From the NCBI RefSeq assembly GCF_003253745.1, contig NZ_MZXV01000017.1, positions 1 to 64,000 on the forward strand: 64,000 nt of DNA, given 5' to 3'. The notes below the pieces were generated by a model. It had not been told where the DNA came from. It worked only from the letters and a program-made list of their open reading frames with translations, and searched no databases. This DNA comes from Mesorhizobium kowhaii (lineage in GTDB: Bacteria; Pseudomonadota; Alphaproteobacteria; Rhizobiales; Rhizobiaceae). Below, in pieces: positions 51,626 to 60,572 of the stretch. Numbering within the stretch: the first letter of the stretch is position 1; each line of letters starts with the position of its first letter. Both the position numbers and the translations under genes were made by a program.

Positions 51626-52537
51626 TCACGAAGCGCGATCGAGCCGGGGAATAGCTTCGGGCAGAGAGATGAGTTGTGCGGTGGCGCGTAGGCTCTCGAC
51701 GGCCTTATTTGAGTTGTCCTTGCGCCAGGTGAACATCAGTTCATAGAATGCCGTCGGACGGTTAAGCCGAACAAACGAAACGGCATGCACCCCTTCGCGA
51801 GCGACCCAAGGCGGTACGAGTGTCACCCCCACCCCCGCATCCACGAGCGCCAGAATCGTGTGAATGTGGAGCGCTTCCTGGGCGACTTTCGGCGTGAAAG
51901 CCGCAGTCGCACATGCGGCGATGATCACTTCCAGCAACCGAGATCGCATCGTGGCGGGAAACAGCACGAAGCGGTCTTGGGCGAGTTGATCCAGGTTGAT
52001 CACTTCGTGGGAGGCAAGGGGATGATTGCGCGGCACTGCCGCCACCAAGGGCGCCGAGACGAAGGGCTCAGAGAGAACGGAAAGGGGCGCTGGGCCAGGC
52101 ATCAGGCCAATATCGATCCGCCGGTCTTCTAAACCTGCTTGCTGCTCGGCGCGGCTCAAGGATTGAAGCTGCACGTCGACCTCGGGATAGAGGTCGCGAA
52201 AGCTGCGCAAGAGCGGAGGCAGGAGAGCACAAACGGCATTGTCGACGAACGCGAAGCTAACCCTGCCACTTGTGCCTGTCCCTGCAGACTTGGCGACTCT
52301 GACGGTTTCTTCGGCCTGACGCAGCAACCGTCGGCATTCCGGCAGGATCTGGCGCCCGGCTTCGGTCAACCTGACCTCGTTTCCAATGCGATCGAAAAGC
52401 TCGACGCCGAGTTCCTCTTCCAGGCGTTTGATCTGTTGGCTAATCGCCGGCTGCACCACATTCATGCGGTCGGCGGCACGCCCAAAATGTAATTGTTCAG
52501 CGGCGGCTACAAAGTAGCGGACTTGACGCAAATCCAT
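51626..52537 (-). CDS. LysR-family transcriptional regulator (CatM/BenM-like)
   Basis: 303 residues. HTH MDLRQVRYFVAAAEQLHFGRAADRMNVVQPAISQQIKRLE with the LHFGRAA pattern typical of the CatM/BenM/CbnR branch that governs aromatic catabolism; effector domain with VSFAFVDNAV, LVDAGVGVTLVPPWVA. It usually responds to a pathway intermediate such as a muconate. It lies downstream of the ferredoxin reductase gene and upstream of the GMC cluster, same strand. Its target could be either. Confidence 0.9.
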   Translation of the reverse strand: MDLRQVRYFVAAAEQLHFGRAADRMNVVQPAISQQIKRLEEELGVELFDRIGNEVRLTEAGRQILPECRRLLRQAEETVRVAKSAGTGTSGRVSFAFVDNAVCALLPPLLRSFRDLYPEVDVQLQSLSRAEQQAGLEDRRIDIGLMPGPAPLSVLSEPFVSAPLVAAVPRNHPLASHEVINLDQLAQDRFVLFPATMRSRLLEVIIAACATAAFTPKVAQEALHIHTILALVDAGVGVTLVPPWVAREGVHAVSFVRLNRPTAFYELMFTWRKDNSNKAVESLRATAQLISLPEAIPRLDRAS

Positions 52538-52839
52538 TTCATGAACCTCCCCAGATACCTTGGTCGTCGCTTTTGCGCGAGTCGCTGCGCTGGATGCCCA
52601 AAACCATCTCCACGGTGCGACATGCAGCGTCCTGCCTCGCTGAAAACAAGGACGCTATCGCATCTGGGTAGTTCGAAACAGTCAGATAAGACTGAACCGA
52701 TCGTTCAAATACCTTGAACGACCTTGCTTGCTTGGAGGCATCGCGGGAATGGGGGACGGTTGTTTCTGCTACACGCTCGAGGTCCTTCTGCAGTGGATGG
52801 CAAACGACGACGGTGATTTGGTGCTGATGCGCCAGATCA
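52538..52839. other. intergenic, no gene seen
   Basis: About 300 bases between the LysR start and the ferredoxin-reductase stop, presumably holding the LysR promoter. No repeats or coding frame recognised. Confidence 0.4.
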
Positions 52840-54081
52840 TCACGCAAGCGTTGCCAGGGCGATCGATGAATCAGCGATCTGACTAGGATTCGGCCGCGCT
52901 CCCGCCAGAACCAAGGCTCCGCCCTGAACATAGTCGCGAACCATGTTCACGCAGTCTAAGGCGATGACTTGGCCGTCGTGCAGATAAATGATGGAGAAGC
53001 GGCCCGACTCGGGATCTCCTCGAACTATCTCTTGATCGAATCCCGAGGAGATGCCGACCGTCTGCAGGCGGATATCGAACTGGTTCGACCAGAACCACGG
53101 CAAAGCCCGGTACGGCTCCGGCGTGCCTATGATGGCCTTGGCGGCGACGACAGCCATATCGTTCGCATTCTGGACGGATTCAAGGCGAATCTCCCGATCT
53201 TGCGCAAACCGGTTGCGATGCACTGCACAGTCGCCGATTGCGAAGACATCGGCCAGCGACGTGCGGCAATGCTCGTCGACGCGCACACCCGCGGCGGTTG
53301 CCGCCGCGCCGGCCTGCCGCAACGGTTCAACCGAGGCGTCTATGCCTATGCCTACGATGAGGATGTCGGCCGCAATCACCTCACCGCTGGCCAATTGGGT
53401 GAACACTCGGCCGTCGTCTGTCCTGCCTGCACGCTCGATAGTGCAACCCAAGCGAATATCGACGCCATGCGAGCGATGCGCCTTTGCGTAAAAGTCCGAC
53501 AAGGTTTCGCCGCCCACCCTCGCCAGCAACCGGTTGGCTGCTTCCAGGACCGTGACCTGCTTTCCCAGTTTGTTGAGCGCCGCTGCCGTCTCAAGGCCAA
53601 TATAGCCCCCGCCTATGATAAGAGCGCTCGACACGGCGGACAGTTGGGCAAGTAAGTGATCGACATCATTGCGCGTCCGCACGAACAACGGTTCGACATC
53701 CTGCCCCCCTGGGGATGAAAGCGCTCGTGCCCGGCCACCGGCTGCCCATATCAGCTGTCCATAGTGGAAGCGCTCGCCGCGACTGGAAACGATGACCTTG
53801 GCGACAGAATCGACCTGATCGATCCTGGTATTCGACAGGAGCTGTATTTCTCGGTCCAACCAGAAGCTGACGGGGCGCAAGAGAATGCGCTCGAAGGACT
53901 TTTTCCCTGCGAGGTACTCCTTTGAAAGAGGCGGGCGCTCGTAGGGCGGATGCGACTCTTCGCCGACCAGCGCTATGGAACCCTGAAAACCATGGTGACG
54001 CAGCGCGATTGCGGCTTGGGCGCCAGCGTGCCCGCTGCCGACAATGATCACGTCGAAATATTGCGGATCAGTATTGGACAT
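52840..54081 (-). CDS. FAD-dependent ferredoxin reductase, putidaredoxin reductase type
   Basis: 413 residues. FAD motif VIIVGSGHAGAQAAIALR, PPLSKEYLAG, NADH motif IIGGGYIGLETAAALNKLG, and DVFAIGDCA; C-terminal domain with FWSNQFDIRLQTVG. This is the class that reduces 2Fe-2S ferredoxins of P450 and dioxygenase systems, and the ferredoxin at 47881 is the likely partner. The ATG at 54081 lies inside the end of an ALDH remnant and has no good ribosome site, so expression may be weak or from a new leader. Confidence 0.92.
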   Translation of the reverse strand: MSNTDPQYFDVIIVGSGHAGAQAAIALRHHGFQGSIALVGEESHPPYERPPLSKEYLAGKKSFERILLRPVSFWLDREIQLLSNTRIDQVDSVAKVIVSSRGERFHYGQLIWAAGGRARALSSPGGQDVEPLFVRTRNDVDHLLAQLSAVSSALIIGGGYIGLETAAALNKLGKQVTVLEAANRLLARVGGETLSDFYAKAHRSHGVDIRLGCTIERAGRTDDGRVFTQLASGEVIAADILIVGIGIDASVEPLRQAGAAATAAGVRVDEHCRTSLADVFAIGDCAVHRNRFAQDREIRLESVQNANDMAVVAAKAIIGTPEPYRALPWFWSNQFDIRLQTVGISSGFDQEIVRGDPESGRFSIIYLHDGQVIALDCVNMVRDYVQGGALVLAGARPNPSQIADSSIALATLA

Positions 54082-54469
54082 AGTTGCTATCAAGCCTGAT
54101 GCCGACGCTCTTCCATCTCTGTAGACTCCTCCACCGAGAGCCGCCGGAGTGCGTGGCGCTGCCGGGACGAGCTGAAGCCGCAAAATCCCCCGGTTCCACC
54201 GCAGCCAAATTTGGGATTTCGGCATCGCCAAAGCGAGCCGCATAGAGCGCCAGACCAAAGATTTCCTCGCGCACGATGCTCATGCTGGGGCGAGCGTTTG
54301 CCAACAGCAGCGACGTGAAATAGCCGAGACCTTTTGACCCACCTTCGCCGGAAACCAACTCGGCGCCAGGCCGTGCCTGTGCTGCAAGTGGACCACCGGC
54401 CACGACCGTTGCCAGAGCCATGGACCTCATTTTCGAGACGCCCGAAGTCGCACGTGGAAACGTCAGCAA
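54068..54469 (-). pseudogene. ALDH gene remnant
   Basis: The frame reads GAELVSGEGG, then YFTSLLLANARPSMSIVREE and IFGLALYAARFGDAEI, which is the ALDH region around VREEIFGPVL (compare 36905-38404). After a jump it ends WKSVGIRL, the usual ALDH C-terminus. The NAD domain, the catalytic Glu and Cys, and about 60 residues between the two parts are absent. The end overlaps the start of the ferredoxin reductase gene, so a deletion placed the two together. Confidence 0.8.
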
Positions 54470-54619
54470 CTTATCTCCTCCCGCTTTTTGCTACCTCCGT
54501 ACTGATCGCGAGGCTCAAACAGCGAGGGTCGAATTTAGGGACGATCATGTCCACTAAGATGTTTTTATCCACCGATCATGATTCATGATCACAAAGCGCT
54601 TACGTGCGGTTGCGAAACC

Positions 54620-55519
54620 TTAATCAGTTCTATGTTGCTGCAGAAACCGCTCGAGCAGCCACCTGCCCGCCGGCCCCGGCGGCGTCGCGGTCTTGTAAAT
54701 CGCCTGGAGCGGATAGAAGCCGCCACCTTCTGGAATGTCCAGGCGGACGAGCCGCCCTTCCTCGATGTCGGAACGCACAAGCGGTTCGGGCATGTTTCCC
54801 CAACCCAATCCCGCGAGCAGCAGCGCATGCTTGGCTCCAAGATCCGCCAAGCGCCAGTTATTCACGCCAAACACGCCGAACCGACCGCCCTCGTCGTAGG
54901 ACGATCGGACCGTCAGTATGAGTTGCCGATGGCGCCGGACATCGCCAGGTGTCTTGATACCGCTGCGCGTCAGCGGATGCGACGGCGTGGCAACGGGGAT
55001 CATGTCAATTCCCCCTAGGTCGATGCGCTCCATGCCGTAGGTGTTCGTGTGCAAGGTGCCGCATATTCCGAGGCCCGCTACGCCGGCGGCGACGAGTTCG
55101 CCGATCACGCCAAGTGCTTCGACATAGAGCCGGAGCGCCACCGTGGGGAACTCTTCGGCGAAAGCCTTCAGCACGTCGGCCACGCGATCTGTGTGCAACA
55201 TGACGTCGATTGCGATTGAAAGCTGCGGCTCTAGTCCATGTCGCAGCCCTATTACCGCCGCCTTGAAGTTATTCACCTCGCCGATCACTGCTGTGGCCTT
55301 TGCAAGCAACAATTGGCCCGCCTCGGTCAGCACGGGCTTACGGGGGCGGGTACGATCGAATACAGGGACGCCAAGTTGCGCCTCCAGGCTCGAAATCGAA
55401 TAGCTGATGGCCGATGGAGCCCTGCCGAGTCTTCGCGCCGCTGCTGCGAATCCGCCTGCGTCAACGACCGTCAGCAGCACCGAGAGCTGATCGACGCTAG
55501 GTACTCCACCTTCCGACAT
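54620..55519 (-). CDS. LysR-family transcriptional regulator
   Basis: 299 residues. HTH SVDQLSVLLTVVDAGGFAAAARRLGRAPSAISYSISSLEAQLG; effector domain with RLYVEALGVIGEL, NNWRLADLGAKHALLLAGLG, and PPGPAGRWLLERF at the end. It is a paralogue of the LysR at 15999-16931. It faces left, next to the ALDH remnant, and may have regulated that gene or the ferredoxin reductase. A short inverted pair TGTTCA / TGAACA overlaps its start. Confidence 0.9.
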   Translation of the reverse strand: MSEGGVPSVDQLSVLLTVVDAGGFAAAARRLGRAPSAISYSISSLEAQLGVPVFDRTRPRKPVLTEAGQLLLAKATAVIGEVNNFKAAVIGLRHGLEPQLSIAIDVMLHTDRVADVLKAFAEEFPTVALRLYVEALGVIGELVAAGVAGLGICGTLHTNTYGMERIDLGGIDMIPVATPSHPLTRSGIKTPGDVRRHRQLILTVRSSYDEGGRFGVFGVNNWRLADLGAKHALLLAGLGWGNMPEPLVRSDIEEGRLVRLDIPEGGGFYPLQAIYKTATPPGPAGRWLLERFLQQHRTD

Positions 55520-55748
55520 GTTCAGCTTCCTTGAACAAGGTCATCAATAATATACGGCTACAGTGAATAGAGAGCCTTTTCCAGACTGATCCTGCGGCTC
55601 AGCACGATGGTCCGGACGTGGCGATGCCTCGTCGATGGCGAGCAAACAAAGATGCTCTAGCCTTCTAATTCGTTGGAAGCACTATGCATCGCACGGGTCA
55701 TGGGACACAGTATCGACGACTTGGCTCCCCGACAAATCAAGCGGCCTG

Positions 55749-56678
55749 CTATCCGAGACTTCCCGCGCACCGTTCCGCGAGCCGCTGCCGCCTGAACTCA
55801 TCCGCGACAAAATCAACAAAAATACGGGTCTTCGCGGGCATGAGCGTCTTTGAACTATAGTAGAGCGAGATTGCGCCAGCATCCGCATACCAATTCGGGA
55901 GCAGGCGAACCAACTCCCCGCGTTCAAGTTCGAGCAGTATGTCGGCGACTGCGATCATGGCGATGCCAAGCCCAAGCCGGACGGCCTCGCGCATGGCTGC
56001 GGGATCGTTGACGATGATCGTTTCCGCAAGTGGCCCGGCCATTTCCGACCCGGTTGCATTTCGTAGCGTCCACGGGCGAATTCGTCCCGTTCGCAGTGAA
56101 CGCATTACGATCCCGCTATACGCGACAAGATCGGAAGGGTTCGTCGGAGGCGTCCGGCCCGCCATGTAACCAGGAGAAGCGACGGTGACAATATGGGCGG
56201 GCGCCAATGTACGCGACACGATTCCGGGCGCCAAATCGAAGCCGCCACCGATAGCAACGTCGTATCCTTCCGACACGAGATTAACCGCCCGGTTCTCGAA
56301 ATGCCATTCGGGCTTCAGGCGTGGATGTTTGGCAAGGAAGGCTGGTAGCAATGGCATGATGTGCGAAAGCCCAAAGGTCGGACTCATGCTCACTTTAAGA
56401 ACGCCCGCCGGCTCGTTGTCGTCGGCCGTAATGTCTGCAATTGCAGCTTGAAGTGCCTCAAGATTACCTCGGGTAGAGAAGAGGAAGCGTTCCCCGATCT
56501 CCGTCAGCACCAGTTTTCGTGTAGACCGCTGGAAGAGCCGCACCCCGAGGTTCCGCTCAAGCATGGCGACGTTCCGGCTGACCGCCGCGGGCGTCAATCC
56601 CAACTGGCGCGCTGCTTCCGAAAAGCTGTGGTTCTCCGCACTTCGGACGAAGGATTCAAGGTTCGCGAGAGTCTCCAT
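55749..56678 (-). CDS. LysR-family transcriptional regulator
   Basis: 309 residues. HTH METLANLESFVRSAENHSFSEAARQLGLTPAAVSRNVAML, effector domain with GVLKVSMSPTFGLSHIMPLL and MREAVRLGLGIAMI, of the DmlR/AaeR-like branch. It is divergent from the Gfo/Idh/MocA gene at 57050. A 23-bp palindrome 20 bases before its ATG is probably its own binding site. Confidence 0.9.
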   Translation of the reverse strand: METLANLESFVRSAENHSFSEAARQLGLTPAAVSRNVAMLERNLGVRLFQRSTRKLVLTEIGERFLFSTRGNLEALQAAIADITADDNEPAGVLKVSMSPTFGLSHIMPLLPAFLAKHPRLKPEWHFENRAVNLVSEGYDVAIGGGFDLAPGIVSRTLAPAHIVTVASPGYMAGRTPPTNPSDLVAYSGIVMRSLRTGRIRPWTLRNATGSEMAGPLAETIIVNDPAAMREAVRLGLGIAMIAVADILLELERGELVRLLPNWYADAGAISLYYSSKTLMPAKTRIFVDFVADEFRRQRLAERCAGSLG

Positions 56679-57049
56679 GCAGCAATCATATTCAACGATT
56701 GCTTGATTCTAAATCAAGCAAATACCGCCTAATCATCCACCAACATGTACCCCAATCTTAGCTGCAGCGAGAGCACGATTGGAGCCAAACCAACAGCATC
56801 AAAAGAAAAACCCTTAAGCAAAGGGGCGCTCGCAATGGACGATTCCCCCTCTGTTGGAGCGAACATTGCCGAAGGGCTCGAGGCAAGCGGAGTAGCTGCT
56901 GCGCCATCCGCAACGCATCCCCCAAACGGCCGAAGGCCGACATCAAGATCACTACTGAAAAGGTCATCGCTGTCGAGGCGTATGGCGTGCTTTGCACGCC
57001 GTCCGAGCGCGATGACACGTCAAAAACGAGGAAATTGAAGGAGACGAAC
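56679..57049. other. divergent control region, no certain gene
   Basis: About 370 bases between LysR and the dehydrogenase, with the palindrome at 56699-56721. A stretch before the dehydrogenase (frame of 56940, KITTEKVIAVEAYGVLCTPS) looks coding-like and might be a remnant, but I cannot assign it. Confidence 0.4.
56699..56721. promoter_or_regulatory. 23-bp palindrome, probable LysR site
   Basis: Perfect arms TTGCTTGATT (56699-56708) and AATCAAGCAA (56712-56721) with a 3-base spacer. It lies 20 bases before the LysR ATG at 56678 and about 330 before the divergent dehydrogenase. Confidence 0.7.
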
Positions 57050-58159
57050 ATGGGCAAAAAAATCGGAGTAGGCATCGTCGGCGCGAGTTCGGAACGCGGC
57101 TGGGCGGCTTTCGCCCACATCCCCGCACTGAAGAGCTTAGGGCAATTCGAGATCCGGGGTGTCAGCACGACGAAACGGGAATCGGCTGAGACAACGGCAA
57201 AATCCCTCGGGATCAAACTTGCCTTTGACAACCATCGTGATCTCGTTGAGAGGCCGGAAATTGACCTGGTCGTGGTCTCCGTGAAAGTGCCGGATCACTA
57301 CGCGGTGGTCTCAGACGCGATCTCGGCGGGCAAGATGGTTTACTGCGAGTGGCCGCTTGGCCGGAATTTGACAGAGGCGCTCGACCTCGAACACAAGGCT
57401 CGAGAGGGAAAAGTCAAAACGATCATTGGCCTGCAAGGACGCTTTTCGCCGGGAGTCCAGTATCTGCGCGATCTCATCGCTCAAGGCTACATCGGCCAGC
57501 CGCTCAGCACGAACGTCAAAAGCTACACGCCGGATGATCAGTGGATGGGTCGCTTGGAGCCTGCCTATGAATTCATGGCGCTAAAGGCCAATGGGGCAAC
57601 GTTTCTGACCGTCGTTTTGGGTCACGCTCTGGACGCATTCGCCCACGTTCTTGGAGCTTTTGAGTCCCTCTCCGCAGTCGCCTCCAACCGCTTGGGACAA
57701 GCTATCCGCACACGTGACTCCCAACCGATACCGTCAGACGTTCCCGATGAGGTGGCGATAACGGGAACACTCTCCGGAGGCATCGTGGCTTCTGTTCACT
57801 ATACCGCCGGCCGGGTGCCCGCGCGCCCGTTCGTGTGGGAAATTACTGGCCGTGATGGAAGCCTTCTGATCGAGGCCACGAACGGCTATATCAACATGGC
57901 GGACCTCTCGATAAGAGGTCGCCGCGGCAACGGCGATCTTGAAGCGCTTCCTATTCCCGATTCCTACCAAAAGATCGACGGTGGCTTGGCCGGTCCTCCG
58001 GGGAACGTGGCGCGGGTGTATGCGCAATTCGATTCCGACGTGAAGACAGGCACCGCCTTTGCGCCGGGATTTGGCGCAGCTGTAATCCGTCATCGTGTGA
58101 TCGATGCCATCGAACGCGCCGCTGATACCGGACAGCGACAAGACGTCAACCTGGGATAA
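57050..58159 (+). CDS. Gfo/Idh/MocA-family NAD(P)-dependent dehydrogenase
   Basis: 369 residues. N-terminal Rossmann domain (GVGIVGASSERGWAAFAHIP, DLVVVSVKVPDHY), then the EWPLGRNLTEA segment, where family members have EKP with the active-site Lys; here Lys is Trp-Pro shifted, so the catalytic Lys may be missing. C-terminal beta-sheet domain with VVLGHALDAFAHVLG (plausible metal/substrate His). Resembles galactose 1-dehydrogenase (Gal80-like) proteins, which share the EWP motif. AAGGAGA precedes the ATG. Substrate probably a sugar or polyol. Confidence 0.87.
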   Translation: MGKKIGVGIVGASSERGWAAFAHIPALKSLGQFEIRGVSTTKRESAETTAKSLGIKLAFDNHRDLVERPEIDLVVVSVKVPDHYAVVSDAISAGKMVYCEWPLGRNLTEALDLEHKAREGKVKTIIGLQGRFSPGVQYLRDLIAQGYIGQPLSTNVKSYTPDDQWMGRLEPAYEFMALKANGATFLTVVLGHALDAFAHVLGAFESLSAVASNRLGQAIRTRDSQPIPSDVPDEVAITGTLSGGIVASVHYTAGRVPARPFVWEITGRDGSLLIEATNGYINMADLSIRGRRGNGDLEALPIPDSYQKIDGGLAGPPGNVARVYAQFDSDVKTGTAFAPGFGAAVIRHRVIDAIERAADTGQRQDVNLG

Positions 58160-58588
58160 GTGCCCTTGCCCTCGTGGCGTGCCTTGGACGGCAAGACAGC
58201 GGCATCTGTCCAGTCAATCCAATCGGACGTGTGCATAAATGCTTGGCGTAGGGTTGAAAGCGCCTCCCGACTTCCGTGCTTAGTGTGAGGGCTGGCGGAC
58301 AGGTGTGAGCCGAGTCCTGCCGTCTGGCCACTCATTCTCGGGGATGTTGCGCGAGGGCGAGGCGCTTTAGGGTTGCCGCAGACGTACCCGCCGCGGTGTT
58401 TGGGGCAGCGCGTCGCTTGTTCGGCTTCTCTGTCGAATACGAGCTGCCGCTGTTGTCCGTAGCTAATCGCTTCGATTCAATGGCCGCTCAGTTATAGGCC
58501 AGCATGGTCAAGGCCTCGTCCCGCAAAGAACGCACCGCTACAAAGGCGGTGCGTTCTGGCTTCTACCCTAGACTAGCACCCTAGCCAG
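58160..58588. other. intergenic with terminator, no gene seen
   Basis: Between two convergent genes. Apart from the hairpin at 58527-58557 I recognise nothing. Confidence 0.45.
58527..58557. terminator. hairpin serving convergent genes
   Basis: Perfect 12-base arms AGAACGCACCGC / GCGGTGCGTTCT with a 7-base loop, 31 bases past the stop of the metallo-hydrolase gene. Short T-rich runs on both sides. Likely bidirectional. Confidence 0.7.
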
Positions 58589-59572
58589 CTATTGCCCGTG
58601 CCTGGCTGAATTTCCAAAATAGAAGAACTCGCGATCATAATCCTTGATGCTGTCGGCGGTTAGGACTAGTCGAGACTCCGCAAGGTTCCGCTTCCGCTTT
58701 TGAGCGTTAACCCAGGAATCCGCCGCTTGCAGTGTCGACAGTGCGGAAGACACGCCTTTCTGCAGATAATGTGTGGGAATCACGATTTTTGGCTTCAAGC
58801 GCTCGACTATCTCGTTGCCTTGCTCGAAGCTGAGAACGTGCTCCGAACCGTCAACTGGTAGGGTAAGCACGTCCACCCGACCCCACCTCTTCCAAACGTC
58901 CTCCGGCGGCTTCGCTCGATTATCGCCCCATATGAGGGTTCGTATGCCAGCGGATTCTACCAGATAGGTTACATTGTCCAGATGGCCTGGATTGTTGGGC
59001 GGATAAGGGTCTGCACCGGACTCTTTCACAGCTTCAATCCATTTGTACGAACCAGGTTGATCGGTCGCGTGCTTGTCGGCAACACCCGTGATTTCAACAT
59101 CGGCAAAAGAAAACTTGCCAACGAACCTGTCGAGCACGCTAGTCGCATCAACCTTGTCGATAGCGTCGTGATCGAAATGCGTATGGGTTGAAAGAGCCAG
59201 ATCAACGACAATGCGCGGAAAGTCAGCCGGAAACCACAAACCCCATGCGCCAGATGGATCATTGCGCCAAGGATCAAAGAGGAGAGAAAGCCCTGCCGGC
59301 GTAGTTAGTCGGAACGCGGTATGGCCGAAATAATCTAAATGTAGCTCACCGCCGCCGGAATGGTCGGCAGACGTCTGAAGTGCGCGGACGTGCTCGTTAT
59401 TGCCCTTCTGTTTCCATGCGACACTACCGCTTACCGGGGCGCAATTAATTTCTTGAGCTTCGACATCGGTTTCTGTTGCAAGACTTGCTGCCGCTAGTCC
59501 TCCGACGGCAGATAGAAGTAGAAATTTTCGGCGCGAGGTATCATGATTGTCTGCCTTTGGTTCATCAGTCAT
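58589..59572 (-). CDS. Tat-exported MBL-fold metallo-hydrolase
   Basis: 327 residues. A twin-arginine signal (SRRKFLLLSAVGGLAAASLA, residues 13-32) directs export of the folded protein. The mature part is a UlaG/lactamase_B_2-type metallo-beta-lactamase fold: GHTAFRL, FDPWRND, THTHFDHD (Zn ligands), IWGDN and PTHYL. Some relatives hydrolyse lactones or phosphodiesters. Start at 59572 gives the Tat signal; the frame extends upstream without merit. Substrate unknown. Confidence 0.87.
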   Translation of the reverse strand: MTDEPKADNHDTSRRKFLLLSAVGGLAAASLATETDVEAQEINCAPVSGSVAWKQKGNNEHVRALQTSADHSGGGELHLDYFGHTAFRLTTPAGLSLLFDPWRNDPSGAWGLWFPADFPRIVVDLALSTHTHFDHDAIDKVDATSVLDRFVGKFSFADVEITGVADKHATDQPGSYKWIEAVKESGADPYPPNNPGHLDNVTYLVESAGIRTLIWGDNRAKPPEDVWKRWGRVDVLTLPVDGSEHVLSFEQGNEIVERLKPKIVIPTHYLQKGVSSALSTLQAADSWVNAQKRKRNLAESRLVLTADSIKDYDREFFYFGNSARHGQ

Positions 59573-60572
59573 GGTCTTAAAGGCCTCGTTCTTGCTCGGT
59601 GTCCTCTTGGCCTCGCCGCAGTTACGAACGGCAATACCAAGCACGCAGAGCATATCGGGCACACGAAGGACCCAACGAGCCAAAAACTTCTATTTAATTG
59701 ACCTGTTAGCGCTGAGATTCATCAGAAGCGCCTAATTGACGCAATGAGGATTCGGCGCTTCGACGGTCGAGACGGCGGGAGCAAGGCGTACGGCAGTCTG
59801 GGCGACACTAGCCTTGGTTGGCGTGTTCTAGCGGGAGGGACAGGCTGATAAAGGGCGACAAGCCGTCCTCCACCATCAGTCGGATGCCGAATAAAAGCCC
59901 TCCTCGGCGGCCGGTTAAGCAAACTCACTAGCGCGCGATTGGGATCAGATATTCATTCGTCGAGACCGTAATGGCACCGACGACTTCCCAAGACGCGGTT
60001 AGATATCAGGGCATTGGTTAGACTGTCTTCGGGACTCTTAAGGCCACGGCCTCAAACTTTGACCAGAAGTAGTTTCTGGCAGAATTCTCCAGATCAGCCG
60101 GCCGGTTGAGGAGCCCAGGCATCTGCGTTTCGCATTTTCGAAATCCAGAAAGCCGGTCGCCGGCCTAGCTGTGACCTTTTCGGCGACAGGGCGGCCGCTT
60201 ACGCTCGCAATGATTTCGGCGACGGGAGTTCCGATTGCACTGACGCGTTCCGCAAACAGGTATCGTTCTTTAGGCTTGCTCTGCGCCGTTCTCGCCGATT
60301 CCCGCTCGGGTCAATATTCTCGCGACTACTTCCACTAGCGGCCCCTATCTGAACGAGCCTTACCGTATGCCAAGCCTCACCGAGGATGCGCCAGAACTGT
60401 TGATCTCATTGGCTTTTCGTCGACCAATCGTCTCGTATGGTGGCGCGGCTTCTGAGCTGACATTCGAGCGTCCACCCACCAGAGCCCCTCGCCCACAGTG
60501 CGTGGATGCAAAAGTTGACCAACTGCCAACCGACGGTGGTTCCTAGTCGATCTCAATCCGTCCGGCACGCAG
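59573..60572. other. 1 kb without a recognised gene
   Basis: Between the metallo-hydrolase start and the end of the hydroxyisobutyrate dehydrogenase gene. Six-frame reading shows only short, unrelated frames with several stops. Base composition is slightly lower in GC. It may be decayed sequence. Confidence 0.45.
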
